A stretch of DNA of 64,000 nucleotides from Anaeramoeba flamelloides (GCA_027625915.1 JANTQA010000023.1:21886001-21950000); one strand, 5' to 3'. Shown: positions 1-11,539, counted from the first letter of the stretch. Numbers and translations are program-made. Notes: generated by a model from the letters alone, not told the origin.

Positions 1-1
1 T

Positions 2-499
2 CTAAATTTAAATTCAAATAAAACTACACTCCAAAAACAAACCTTACACCGGTCTCTACAGTCACAAAGCAAGCGTAGTATTTTAAAAAGTTTTTTATTA
101 ACAAAATGCTTAGATCAAGCACGATCTGATCGAGAAAAAAGGATTGAGGAATTAAGAAAGAAACAACTAAATCAGGTTGGTTTGCAAACAAACGAATGTT
201 CTAGCTTTGAGCAACAAATTACAAACAAAATCCAAGATTTAGAAAAGAACTCACAAAAATCGTGGCCAAGCCTGATCAAAAATGAAATTGATTCAACAAC
301 TGACTTTCTTGAACTGAATTTAAACGAAGAAGATTATCAGGACATAATGATTGCTCTTGAACAGCAAATGATCGATGAAAGAGAAGAATTGATGAAAATC
401 TTACGAAAAGAAGCAGAAGAGTATGAAGATTATGAGGACAGCTATAACGAATATCTTCTTTCAACATTCCCGAAGGACAAGAACCTGATATATAAATAA
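2..499 (+). CDS. Probable RPA-interacting protein (RPAIN-like), 5' partial
   Basis: The frame is open from the window edge to a TAA, with no in-frame ATG before codon 60, so the start lies upstream or in an earlier exon. The visible 165 residues hold a basic helical segment (KCLDQARSDREKRIEELR, about residues 36-53), like the N-terminal domain of RPA-interacting proteins, followed by an acidic helical segment (EEDYQDIMIALEQQMIDERE), like their middle domain. In animals RPAIN carries replication protein A into the nucleus. The family usually ends in a C-terminal zinc-finger domain with CxxC pairs; here the protein stops at DKNLIYK and no Cys pair follows, so that domain is absent or on an exon I could not find. 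Identification rests on the order of two short motifs and is moderate to low. Confidence 0.5.
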   Translation, partial: LNLNSNKTTLQKQTLHRSLQSQSKRSILKSFLLTKCLDQARSDREKRIEELRKKQLNQVGLQTNECSSFEQQITNKIQDLEKNSQKSWPSLIKNEIDSTTDFLELNLNEEDYQDIMIALEQQMIDEREELMKILRKEAEEYEDYEDSYNEYLLSTFPKDKNLIYK

Positions 500-758
500 T
501 CAATTGTGTTTTTTGCTGGTGTATTTTTCTTTTTTTCCTTTAACCATTCAAACCATCAAACAATTGTGCAAATAGGGTTTTAGCAATTCTTTATAAGAAT
601 GTGTTTTATTGATTTTAAATATTTACATTCAACACATCAGATTTTTTTTTCCTTGAACAACTTTTGAGTTGGCAAATACAATTAAATATTATTAACAAGA
701 AAATTAGAGAACTAGAATTAATATTAATTTGAAAGAATTAATTTCCTTTTTGAATTAA

Positions 759-1986
759 GGGATTAGTAAACTGAAAAAAATCTCCAAATAAATCTAATAT
801 CAAATTCAAAAAAATGTTAACCGCATCATGAAATTGAAAAATAAAGTAAAAATCTGATTACTTCAATAACCAAACTTACCTTTAAAGCTATTTTCAGAAA
901 TGAATTATTGTTTTTAAAAGTTTGATCCATTTTTCTCCTTTTTAAAAAAGTTCAAAATCCAACATATTTATGAATTATTTCAAAATACAATTGTTTTCTT
1001 TGGAAGAAAAAAGAAATCTTATATATCTGTAAATGAAGTGTACCAAAATACACTTTAGAAATAAAACTCACTTAGTTCTAAAATAGTCCAGCATAAAAAA
1101 TCTGCTTAATTTTAAAAAAATTACAATAATTATTCTAAACTTAAAAAAATAAAATTTTTGATTCAAAGAACAGCCCAAATAACTTTTTTCTTTTTATTGA
1201 ATAAAAAAATATGAGAAAAAAAAAACCAAACCATTAAATTAATAATACCCCCAAAATACTTTTTTAAAAGCTAGAAAATTCAACTTATAAACTAGAGAAA
1301 TACTTTTGAATTTGATTATTTATAATCAATAATTAATAACTCGAGTTTATTTTTTTCAGTGGGTTATTAATAACCCAAAGAATATATGTGTCAATAGACT
1401 ATACAATTATTTCTCAATTTTTTCAAGAAATTTAAAACAAATAAAATTAATTTAAAAAAATAATTCTAATAATAAAAAAAATAATAAATATTATCAAATA
1501 ACTGATTTTAATACTGACAGTTCCTTGTTTATACTCCTTAATATTTAAAAAAGAATATTTTTTAATCTTTTAAATTTCAAGAAATTTAAGAAATATTTGT
1601 GAATAAAATAAATGATCAATTTTTTTAGATCTTCAAGGATTAAATATTTGATTTATTTTGATTGTATTTTTTAAAATAAGATTAAAATTTCAAGATTATT
1701 TGTTCATATAAACTCTCAAAAATTAAGAAAAGTGAGATTTCTTCAAATTACTTTTTTTTTTGAAAAATTTTTATTTTTCTATTTTGATCCAAAAATCTAA
1801 CAAAAAAGAAAAAAGATCAGATCTTATGACTGAAAATTTCATTAGGGAAAAAGGACTCTTTTTCAAAATGATAACTAATCTCTCAAAAGTTGATAAATGA
1901 AGTTACATAACGGGTTTAATTGTATCCTTGTATAAATAATTACTCTATTACCCTTGGGGAAAAAATAAATAAGAGTTACTAGTCTC
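759..1986. mobile_element. 1.2-kb TTAA-flanked TIR element, copy 1
   Basis: The stretch is flanked by TTAA on both sides (755-758 and 1987-1990). Its ends are inverted: GGGATTAGTAAACTG on the left and GAGTTACTAGTCTC on the right. No protein is recognisable inside. The interior is shared with a direct copy at about 59304-60539 and with a third copy at about 16050-17370. It belongs to the same TTAA group as the elements at 32828 and 41514, which share the GGGAYTAG start. Confidence 0.7.
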
Positions 1987-4079
1987 TTAATAAAAAATAA
2001 TTGATAAATTTTATTTTTTTAAAAACATTACCAAAGCTTTTTACTGGATAAATTAGAAATTCTACCAAATCAAAAATAATCCATGTTTAGTTTTATTAAA
2101 AATATAAAATCATCTTATTATGCAAATACAAGAAACCCCCTAGAATAGAAATAGTAAACTAACATTTTTTTCCAAAACGCAAAGACCAGCAATATAAAAA
2201 CACATAAAGATACTTTTATTTTAAGTTTTTGTACGAACTAAAACACTTTCAAAAATACTGTGAAATTTTTCATAAATAAAAATTTATTTTGGAACATCTT
2301 TAAAAAAACAATAAAATTTTTCTCTTACATATGTACAATAATTAGTGTATAAATATTGCAAGTTTTTTTTACCAAATTTTTCATTTCCCAAAAACATAAA
2401 ACTTTTCTGATATGTGTGGAAGGGAGAGGTTTCTGGTATAAAAAAAATTGAGGTTTTTGGAAATTACAAATTTAGTAAAATACTTAAAATGTTTATACAT
2501 CAATTGTTTCACAGATATAAACATTACTGAAAAATTCTTGAAATGGAGTTATAGTTAGTTCACAAATCGAAAAAGTACAAACCAGATGAGAGGAAATCAG
2601 CATTTTTAATGGATTTTGTAAAGATCTTTTCCTTTTTTTCGATGAATAATTAGAAAAATGAAAATTCGAATTTTATATTGGCAGTTAAAAATATATTATA
2701 TTTTTATTAACATGTGAAGTGTCAACTTTAAAGTATTTGTGAATGAAATGAAGTTTTTTGTGCAATAACCACGATTCAAACATATAGAATTTGATAATAC
2801 AAATAATTGTAATGATACAATTTTTTTGATTGTTTTTTTATCCCAAAATCAAACTAAGATCATTTTACAAAAGAAATGCGGAGTTAACAAGAAGATCATT
2901 CCAACAAAAAGTTAATTATTATTATTATTATTATTATTTTGGTATATTTATTATTAAAAGGATTGTTTCATCAAAAAGAAATGTTTGATTCAAAGATCAT
3001 TGAATGTCATATTAACTCAAAAAAAAAATATTTGTAATCATACTTATTAAATTTTAAATCATTAAAATTGATTTAATAATTATTCAAATGGTGTAGTTGT
3101 ATATTCTCTTTTAACTATTCAATTAATATCCAATTTTGTTATTTTTGATTCATTTCAAATATTAATCAATAATATTGAATGAAAAGTGAAATATTTATAA
3201 TATTTTACCTCCTTTTTTTTTTCTTTTTTTAGATAAATTAATATAAAAATTAAATAAATAAAATTCAGAATATAACAAAATGTAATTTTCATTAAAATTA
3301 GGTTAGAATATGATTAATAATCATTCTAATTTGAAATAAAAAATGTATAATTTTTTTCATAGACTTTCTTTATTTTGGTAACTTGTTTTTGTTGATTTTT
3401 TTTCTTTTTTGAATTGAGAAAATCATCAAGAGATCCAGATTTGCACTCTTTATTTTGTATCTTTTACAATAAAAATGAAACAACCCAACTCAGAAAAAAA
3501 TATGGGTTTTTATTCTTGAACATGTTTTTCAAAAAAAAATATTTCTTAAATTGAAAAAAAAATTAATTTCTTAAGAGAAATTTTGTTTTATAAACGAGAT
3601 TGTTTTTATATTATGAAAGTGTATTTAGTGAATATTTAGGTAAAATATATTGCTAATTTAAAAATTCACCTTTCTTTAAAATAAAGGTCAAAATAAACAA
3701 AAATTCAAAATTTTACACACACTTAAAAAGTTAAAAAGGATCACAATTGTACAATTTCATTTAAATTGGAAATTATTTTATTTTTTTGTAAAATATCAAA
3801 ATCATTTTTTCCATCTTGTTGTTTTATTTTTTATCTCTAATTTTTTGTATTACCAAACATATTTCATTTCATCTCAATTTTTTTTCGAAAAATTTGTATT
3901 TATATTAAAGTTGAGTTGTTCCAATTTGAAGAACCCAAATAAAATTGTTTGATTGTATGCAACCATTTGATCAAACAAACATTGTTAATAAAATTCAAAT
4001 GAATTTAACAATATTTTTTTTTTTTTTTTTTTTTTGCTAGCTCATCTCCAATGTTGTTAACACACATTATTATTTATTA
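1987..4079. other. Gene-free AT-rich stretch
   Basis: I see no coding region here. It holds homopolymer runs, a TTA trinucleotide run at about 2911-2938 and a 17-base T run near 4019-4036. No TIR pair could be matched by eye. Confidence 0.6.
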
Positions 4080-4138
4080 GTATTGTCAATTAAAAATCTT
4101 GTCAGGGATTATATTCATATCTGGTATTTTTTTCACTA

Positions 4139-4621
4139 CTGTAGCCAAAATAACCCGTGCAAAAAAAATATAATACGTGTTTCAAAATAAAAAACGTGTT
4201 TTTTTTTGTTATAGTTGACCAATACATTAACCAATCAAAGAAACCAATAATAAACTCTAAAAAAAATAGTATTGGTTTCTTAAAGTTCCCTTATTTAAAA
4301 TGAAATTCTAAAAATGAAGGATCAAATTGCAAAATTTATCTCAAAAAATAGAGTAAATTTGTAAGAAAATTTTAATTATAAAAAAAACAAAAAATTTCAA
4401 AAAAATTGAGATTATTATGGAAAATTTTCAACTATTTGCATTATTAATTTAAATTTTACTGAAAATAAACAGACATTTACTTTCAAAATTGATTTGAACT
4501 TAGGTATACTATTTTTTTAGTAGATTGTATGTTACCTTGGTACAAGAATAAAAAAAAGCACAGATAATATTTTGAAACACGGATTATAGTCGTTGTGCAG
4601 GCTTTATTTTGATCACTATAG
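4139..4621. mobile_element. TA-flanked TIR element (CTGTAGCC family), 483 bp
   Basis: TA dinucleotides flank both ends (4137-4138 and 4622-4623). The left end begins CTGTAGCCAAAATAA and the right end, read inversely, CTATAGTGATCAAAATAA. About 50 bp of the two ends match, including a shared GTGTTTCAAAATA. The element sits at the edge of a partial copy of another family (about 4080-4136, the AATCTTGTCAGGGATTAT end seen whole at 6708-8300), so it probably landed in that older element. Confidence 0.7.
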
Positions 4622-4629
4622 TATGTCAA

Positions 4630-4960
4630 GAATTGATTATTTATTAATAAAGTAATTATATATTTTTTCTAATGAGATAATTGTAATTTATATACAAACT
4701 TGTTAATATTTCAATTAGTGAATGAATCCAATTTGGTATTTCTTTGAGATAATTTTTAAATAATATGTTTTTATTTTTCAAAAATTAAATTTTGATAAGC
4801 CAAAATTTTTAAATTGAAGTTTATTTTGTTATTATTTAAAAAAAAATTCAGCATTCTAATTATCAGAGCTAATCATTGCATTTTTTTTTATTCTTTAACA
4901 AAATTTTAAAATTTATAACATGGAAAAACATTGTTGTAAGAGAATAACAATTCTATACCA
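4630..4960 (-). repeat. Dispersed repeat R, inverse copy
   Basis: This stretch matches, on the opposite strand, repeats at about 39170-39500, 54770-55040 and 23600-24060. The most conserved part is the segment around TTTCAATTAGTGAATG. No ends or coding capacity could be defined. Confidence 0.5.
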
Positions 4961-5094
4961 ATAAATATAAAAAAAAAATCATATTTTTTTGTTTTATTTC
5001 CAAAAATGAAACTTCTTTAATTTTGTGTAAAATCTTTGTATTTCTCTAAATAATATCTTAAATTCTTTTTTATTTCCTTTATTATTGTTTATTG

Positions 5095-5097
<3 letters not shown>

Positions 5098-5133
<36 letters not shown>
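5098..5133. repeat. (AT)n microsatellite
   Basis: This is an uninterrupted AT dinucleotide run of about 18 units. Similar runs lie at about 10917-10940, 32552-32581 and 55280-55298. Confidence 0.95.
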
Positions 5134-5137
<4 letters not shown>

Positions 5138-5701
5138 CTAAAAGGGGGTACATAGATAGATATAATATCAATGATGATTTGTGATAATTCATTATCAGAT
5201 AAAATAGTCTAATTGTAAAAATAAAAATGAAAAAACAAAACAATAAACTATTTAAAGCGAAACTTCAGAACTATCATAGATTTTAAATAAAATGGGGATT
5301 CGGAACTACTTTAACTGGAAATAATTTCTATCATTTCTTTATTGTAAAAAAAATATTTGTTTTTTTCATTGTTTATTCTTCCAAATCATAATTAAATTAA
5401 TAAACACATTTATTTTGAAACCAATTTAGGCACTCATAAACAATAAAGAAAAACAGTTTTTCGGTTTCAAAAAAGAAAAAGGATACCTTTAATGTTGCAA
5501 CCTAATTTGGATAATTAATATTTCAAATTATTTCCATTTTAGGATATAAAAAGGCAAAAAGAAAAACTACAAACTCTAAAAGTGGTTACTTTTTGAATCA
5601 ATTGTTGTTGGCTCCTTTTCAACAAATATTTTAATCATTTTCTTCACTTTGTAAATTATCAAAATATTGATTTTTAAAATCAAAAAGCCTTTCAAAGAGA
5701 A

Positions 5702-8700
5702 ATGGAAGTTGAAACAAATCATATTGATCAGATTAATGATCTTCAAATGAATCATTCTGGAACGTTGTTAGCTACATGTTCTATTGACTGTGTCATTAAA
5801 ATCTTCAAAATAGAAAATGAATCACAAAAATTAATAACAAAGCTTCAAGGGTGAGTCTTTTTATTCTTTTTTTTACATTTTTTTTTTTTTTTTTTTGGGT
5901 TATTGTGGTCTAGAACAAAGGATCGTTTTATTTATCGAACTGTTTAATTTTTGTAAAATTGTTCTCGAAAACAAAAAGACACAAGTCACCAGTTTGGAAA
6001 GTAAGATGGGCAAATCCCAAATTTGGAACAATGATCGCTTCTTGTAGCGAAGATGGGTGTGTGATAATTTGGGGAGAAAACAACGGAGTTTGGAAACAAT
6101 ACTTTTCAAAATCGAATTTTTCATCTTCGGTGAATTCAATCGACTGGGCGCCATACCAATATGGCCTAATTCTTGCTTGTGGTACCCTCAATGACAAAAT
6201 TGTAGTTATTACTCGAGGAGAAAGGCAATGGAGCGAAACACAATGGAATTCGTTGCAAAACGGAGTGCACTGTGTCTGTTGGGCACCATTTGTTCCTGAA
6301 GGGTCATTAACAGGATCAAGTGGGCCTGTAATGAAAACTAAAAAGTAACTAAATCTTAAATCCCAAAAAACAAAAAACAAAAAACAAAAAACAAACCACA
6401 ACAATTATTCTTTTTTGATGACTTTGTCAAATAGAAAGGGTTATATCACAACCATAAAATGAAATAAATTGAATTGAATCAACTTTGTACTCAAAGAAAA
6501 TGATTTGATACAATTACCCTTTTCTGAAATTATCTACTGTTATTTGAATTATAAATGGGAAAAATTTTCACTTCATTTTCAATTTCCTTTTTCAAATAGA
6601 GTTCTCAACCACAAAATACAACTTTGGGAACACAATTTAGCCAAAGAAAGAAAAATATGGAAAAGGAAGTGAAAATTTTTACTCATTTATAATTCAAATA
6701 CTAGTAGTATTGAAAAAAATACCTTACATGAAAATAATCCCTGACAAGATTTTTAACTGTCAATACTGATAAATTGCAATTTATGTTTGGAAATTTTTAC
6801 TTGATTTTCCTTTTTGAAATTTTTATGCTCAAAATTTAAATAAAGCATTTTATCAAGTCAAGTGTTAAGAAACTCTGTAAAATTAGTTGTTCTTCAAAAT
6901 ATTCTTTGTCCTGGACTGTTTGATAAGAAACAGTTCGAAGATTTATAAAAATGGAAATTGAACTAAAAATTTTTTGAAATTTATCAGAATTTATCAGTAT
7001 TACCATTGTGAATAAAATTTGGTTCATTAAAAAAAAATTGGGTTCGCAAAATTTTTTTACGTTTTTTAAATAGTAAATATTGGAAAAATGATTTTTGATC
7101 AATATGTCATTTTATGAACAAATCTTAAATTAAAGAAAAACCAAAGTCATTATTAATTATAATTTTCAAAAACAATATTATTTCGTTGCATTTTGACCCT
7201 TTCAAATTGCTTTGGAAGGCTAAAAGAAAGAAAAATTGAATTTTAATTGTAAACTTTACTAAAAATAAGATAACTATTGATGGAGAAATATTCAAATCTA
7301 TTAATTCAACAAGATATTTATCATTGTTTGATAACGTGAATTTATCAAGGTTAATCTTAAATATCCTTTTTAGCCCAAATTGAATTATAAAATCTTCCAA
7401 AAAAGATATTGTTTCAAAAGAGATTAATTTTCACTAATGTTTTACAATCAAAACTTCAAAATAATGAAATGTTAAGATTTTAGAAACCATTAAAATTCTA
7501 AAAATCTTAATAGAACAAACCTTAATTTAAAACAATTATTAATTTTTGGTCTTCACAAACAATCTCTAACTTGATCTTGGAAAATAATCCAATAAAAAAA
7601 AAAATTAACATTTTTAGTAAAGTGTGCAATTAAAATTCAATTTTCTTTCTTTTAGCCTTACAAAGCAATTCCAAAGGGTCAAAATGCAACAAAATAATAT
7701 TGTTTTTGAAAATTATAATTAATAGTGACTTGGGTTTTTCTTAAATGTAAGATTTGTTCTTAAAATGATATATTGATCAAAAATCATTTTGCCAATATTT
7801 ACTATTTAAAAAATGTAAACAAATTTTGCAAACCCAATTTTTTTTTAATGAACAAAATTTTTTTCACAATGGTTAGGAAAATTGTTTGTAATTGTAAATC
7901 AAATCCTTTTGTTATGAATCAAAATTTTGAAAATTATTACTCACCAACTTTTTGGAATGATGATTAATTAAATTAAATTGGTTCAAAGCAATATTCAATA
8001 AATCAAAAAACAAGAATAAAAATTATGATTTTCCAAACCCTAGTAAACCTCAATAAAACTCCCTATTGCTTTTCAAATAAAGTAGACCTACTTTAGGTTA
8101 TCAAACAATTAAATGAGTATTCTATATACACCCCCACTTTAATGAACTTTAGGTCGTTTTATTATTTGGTTCATTAAAAATTTGGTTAGTTATAAAAAGG
8201 ATTTGATTTTCAATATTTGCAATTAGACAACAATTTTCCTAATATTCACAATTAAAAATCTTGTAAGGGATTATTTTCATGTCAGGTATTTTTTTCATAA
8301 CTCTACTCATCAAATTGTAAAGCAAATATTTTTCTTTTTTTTTATGTATCACAGAAAAACATACGTGCATATAAAAAAGACAAGTAATTTGAAAATATAA
8401 ATAAGATCTCCTTAACAATGTTTGTATCCTGTTATTTTACAATTAATAAATGAAAATTTTTATTTCAGGTACCAAAATATTTTATTAATTGTAAGCCAAA
8501 AAAACCTAAAAGATATTTTCAAAATCAATTGAAAATGATATTTTGAGGGGAATTTTATTAATTAATCTTCATTATGAGGCATGAGATAAAATTTTAATTC
8601 TGGAAATTTTATTTGAACAGTATTACTGATAAATTGAAAAAAAATTCAAAAAAATATTTAGTTCAATTTTCATTTTTTCAAATCTGATAACTTTATTATT

Positions 8701-10574
8701 AAAACAGTTCATAAAGAAGAACATTTCAAAACACAACTTTTTTTACAAATTTTCCTTGCATTTAAACCAATAAAATCTTTATTCAAACCCAGTAAAAAAA
8801 TAGAAAATGAAGTAAAAACTTTTATTTGAATTAACTGTCAAATCTAAAACTCAAAAATTTCAAAAACACGGGAAATTCGGGTGTTTGAAATATTCCCGAA
8901 AATACCCGAAAATCGAAAATACCCGAAATTTTTTTAACCACATAAAAACACGTTATGTACAACTTATAAGATTCCCTAGTGCCAATATACTCAGTTTAAC
9001 GGTAAAATAACAATTTTACTTTCAGACAAAATATTTTTTTTTGAATTTTCTACTTTAAACTACTCTAAAGAGGTTTTGGTACCTTTTGAGTATATTTGAG
9101 TAATTGTTAATACTTATTAGGGTACGTGTACGTCATTGTATGCTTGCGTTGTGTCTGGGTATGTCAGGGTACCTTTGGTATGTGTTGTGTTTGTATGTTT
9201 TGGTAAAATAGTTCCTTTTATGGAATGGGAAGTTAAATAAAGTTTGGCTTGGGTCACCTTATGTAGGGTAGGATATGGGTTTGTTTTACGATTAGATATT
9301 ACTCAGTTATTTTAGGAAAACATTTAATATTACAAAATTATGGGTAATGATACACAATTAGAAATTTTCTTAACAAGTACATTTTCTCTCATTTAGTTAA
9401 TACCATTTCGAAATGATCAGAAATGTTACAGTCATCCAAGATACTTATTCCTTTAACACAAAATGGGTTGAATAGCATTCCCTAAAATTTAATTTTTTTG
9501 GAATGTGATATTTTCAGAAAAAAAAAATTTTTCGAAAATAAAATTCCAAATTTACCTTTAAACTGAGTATATTGGCACCAGGGAATCTTAGAAGTTGTTC
9601 AAAAAGTGTTTTTTCGTGGTTAAAAAAATTTTCGGGTATTTTCGGGAATATTTGATAGATTCAAAAAATTCCATTTTTCTGATAAATTGAAAATATGAAT
9701 AAAAATTCAAAAAATTATCCTCATTTTACAGATAAATATATAAATTATCGAGTAGCCATTAACCATTCTAATTGGTATATTTTTTAAATATTATAAATTT
9801 ATCAATTTTAACCCTTTGGTAAATGTATGGAACTCTTTATTTATCTCTAAAAATGTAAACAAACTATAGTTTTTTACAACATTCGTATTTGCACTAGTGA
9901 TGTTTGCATTTGTAAACTTAAATTTAAAATGCCACAATAAATTATTCATTAATTTTTTAAAACCCTTTTTATATTGTCAAAATAACTCCTAATTATATTT
10001 TTTTTTTGATTTATTCGCTTTTTTTTTTTCTTTATTTAAACACTTACCTAATCTTTTTGTTCATTTTTTATTATTTATCTGATTAATCTCATCATTTTTT
10101 CTAATTAATTTAAATTGATAAAGGCGTATCGCATCTGGGGGGCAAGATGGAATTATAAAAATTTGGGGGTATAATGAAAAAGATGGTTGGGTTCATGAAG
10201 AAAATTTGATTGGGCATACAGATCTTATAAGTAGTCTTGTATGGTGCAAATCAATAGGAATGCCAAGATCGCTTCTTGCGAGTGGATCTCATGACAAATC
10301 AGTTAGAGTTTGGTCTCAAGAAACAACACAAACAAAAACAAACAAACAAAGTTTTCAATTGGGAAATAAAAAGCAGCAGCAGCAGCAGCAGCAGCAAAAA
10401 ATTCAAATTTATCAATGGAAACAACAAAAATTACCCGTGTTTTCAGATATTATATGGAATGTTTCTTGGTCATTAACAGGGAATTTACTTGCTGTTAGTT
10501 CAGGAAATAATAATGTTACACTTTGGGAAGAAAATAAGGATGGCAAATGGTTACAAGTTTATCAAGAAAAGTAA
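5702..10574 (+). CDS. SEC13: Protein transport protein Sec13 (COPII coat / nuclear pore WD40 protein)
   Basis: Exons are 5702-5850, 5979-6344 and 10124-10574, giving 321 residues. Both junctions restore the family sequence: LQG|HKSPVWKVRW at the first and MKTKK|RIASGGQDG at the second, with GT-AG borders and phase 2 at both. Family hallmarks include SSVNSIDWAPYQYGLILACG, GMPRSLLASGSHDKSVRVW and DIIWNVSWSLTGNLLAVS. Sec13 is a six-bladed open propeller that pairs with Sec31 in the COPII cage at ER exit sites and with Nup145C/Nup96 in the nuclear pore. A CAG run encodes about eight Gln in an insert within the fifth blade. The second intron is 3,779 nt, full of transposon copies, against 128 nt for the first. 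The end at TAA 10572-10574 overlaps a possible GTAAAT donor at 10571, so a short last exon at 11030-11051 is an alternative. Confidence 0.93.
6535..6706. mobile_element. Short TIR element (TATTTGAATT family), copy 1
   Basis: The ends are inverted: TACTGTTATTTGAATTATAA at the left and TTATAATTCAAATACTAGTA at the right. The inner arms (AAAATTTTCACTTC and GGAAGTGAAAATTTTT) also pair, so most of the 170 bp is self-complementary. It lies in SEC13 intron 2. A second copy is at 57714-57891, and partial ones lie near 58000-58060 and 61090-61140. Confidence 0.65.
6764..6999. mobile_element. TIR element (TACTGATAAATT family), nested copy
   Basis: The ends TACTGATAAATT and AATTTATCAGTA are inverted repeats, with inner arms around TTTTTACTTGATTTTCC and TGAACTAAAAATTTTT. 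The element sits within the larger element 6708-8300. Other copies are at 8624-8838, 23022-23258 and 59024-59258. Confidence 0.6.
7001..7877. repeat. Large palindrome with ~260-bp arms
   Basis: Left arm about 7001-7262 and right arm about 7618-7877 are inverted copies. Both encode the same shadow peptide (YYLKNV.KFC.PNFFLMN) on opposite strands, which shows the close match. Paired landmarks include CATTTTGACCCTTTCAAATTG on one arm and CCAAAGGGTCAAAATG on the other. The spacer is about 355 bp. Transcribed as SEC13 intron 2, it could fold into a long hairpin. Confidence 0.75.
8624..8838. mobile_element. TIR element (TACTGATAAATT family), diverged copy
   Basis: The left end TACTGATAAATTGAAAA and the right end TTTGAATTAACTG are weak inverted repeats. 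The inner part (TAGTTCAATTTTCATTTTT, then CAAAACACAACTTTTTTTAC) matches the copies at 6764 and 59024. Confidence 0.45.
8880..9655. mobile_element. TIR element with ~120-bp ends (ATTCCCGAAAATACCCG family), copy 1
   Basis: The left end (about 8885-9020) and right end (about 9520-9650) are long inverted repeats. Shared words are ATTCCCGAAAATACCCGAAA, AAGATTCCCT.GTGCCAATA and TACTCAGTTTAA. The centre is less AT-rich and rich in GTGT-type words, with no open frame of note. An inverted second copy is at 29730-30450. The element lies in SEC13 intron 2. Confidence 0.65.
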
Positions 10575-11029
10575 ATGTTTCTAAAACTTTGATATTTTTC
10601 AATTTTTTGAAATTTATTTAATAAATTTTTATTTTCCCAATTTAATTAGACAAGTTAAAATTATTTTTTTTTTTATATATTCAATTATTTTTGTTGATTT
10701 AATTATAATAATTTTTTGTGGTTTAGAGATTTAATAATAATAACAATTTTATACTTTAATATAATTCTTAATTAATTTAGATTAAAATATTTATCATTTT
10801 TTGATTTAAATCCGTTTTATTATTGTTAATAATAAATCAAATCGACATTTTCGTAGTTCAACTTGTTGATATTATTTTTTAAAAATTTTAATGATCTTTA
10901 TCGTTTCATATATAAATACATATATATATATATATATATTATTCCTTTTAACTTTTCTTTATTATTTTTGTTTATCTGGATTAATTTTTTTCATCCATGT
11001 TTTTCTTTTTTTTTCTTTACTATGGTCAG

Positions 11030-11051
11030 TCCCAAAGAAAATGATCGATAA
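11030..11051 (+). other. Possible alternative last exon of SEC13
   Basis: A pyrimidine tract and CAG acceptor (11027-11029) precede TCCCAAAGAAAATGATCGAT and a TAA. Joined to a donor at 10571 in phase 2, it would replace the final Lys and stop with NPKENDR. The intron would be 459 nt. It is a plausible splice, not needed for a complete propeller. Confidence 0.25.
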
Positions 11052-11309
11052 CTGCAATAATTTCTAGATTAAAATGATTTTTTGCATAAATTGAAAAATT
11101 TTGTTTTTAATTCATTCTTATCATAAGTATAAGAATAATTTTTTCCATAAATAATTTGTTTTTTAAGATTTTAATATGAAAACTTTGCTGAGAAAAATTT
11201 TCCTTAATTACCTTTTTTCTAATATAAAAAGTACATTTTTATTTTATTATTTTTGAGGGGGGGGAGATTAATTTCCTCATACAACTCATTAGGATTTTTT
11301 TTTATTGTA

Positions 11310-11530
11310 AGAAAAGTAGAGTAAAAATTTATTTAATTTTCGGTTTATTTCTTAAACTTAAGTAAACCTAAGGATGCTTTTCTTGAGATTTTACAGAATC
11401 CAAAAGAATAGAGTAAAATCTTTAATTTTAATCAATTCTTTTGAATTCTGGAAAGTGTAGTTAGGATTTTTTGAATTTTTGAATTTTTGAAATAAAAATA
11501 CGATTTATTTAAATTTTATTTGTATTTCAA
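11310..11530 (-). repeat. Dispersed repeat K, copy 1
   Basis: The stretch shares, on the opposite strand, several words with about 19050-19600. Examples are CAAAAGAATAGAGTAAAATC, AGGTTTACTT and the segment TTTCGGTTTATTTC. The longer copy also has internal inverted pieces (AGGTTTTCTTGA and TCAAGAAAACCT). Ends are not defined. Confidence 0.45.
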
Positions 11531-11539
11531 AAATTATAA

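Larger units (their letters stand above)
6708..8300. mobile_element. 1.6-kb TIR element in SEC13 intron 2
   Basis: About 60 bp at each end are inverted copies: TATTGAAAAAAATACC at the left and, inversely, ATGAAAAAAATACC at the right. Both are followed by TGAAAATAATCCCT and CAAGATTTTTAA. The interior holds a nested TIR element (6764-6999) and a large palindrome (7001-7877). A 470-bp relative is at 34076-34548; partial ends are at 4080-4136 and 51755-51835. No transposase is recognisable. Confidence 0.65.

Noticed and set aside
5928-6404. 158-codon minus-strand frame opposite SEC13 exon 2
   Set aside because: It is antisense to a well supported conserved exon.
6836-7400. Minus-strand frames resembling the plus-strand frame at 7773-7967
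   Set aside because: The likeness comes from the two arms of the palindrome 7001-7877, not from related genes.
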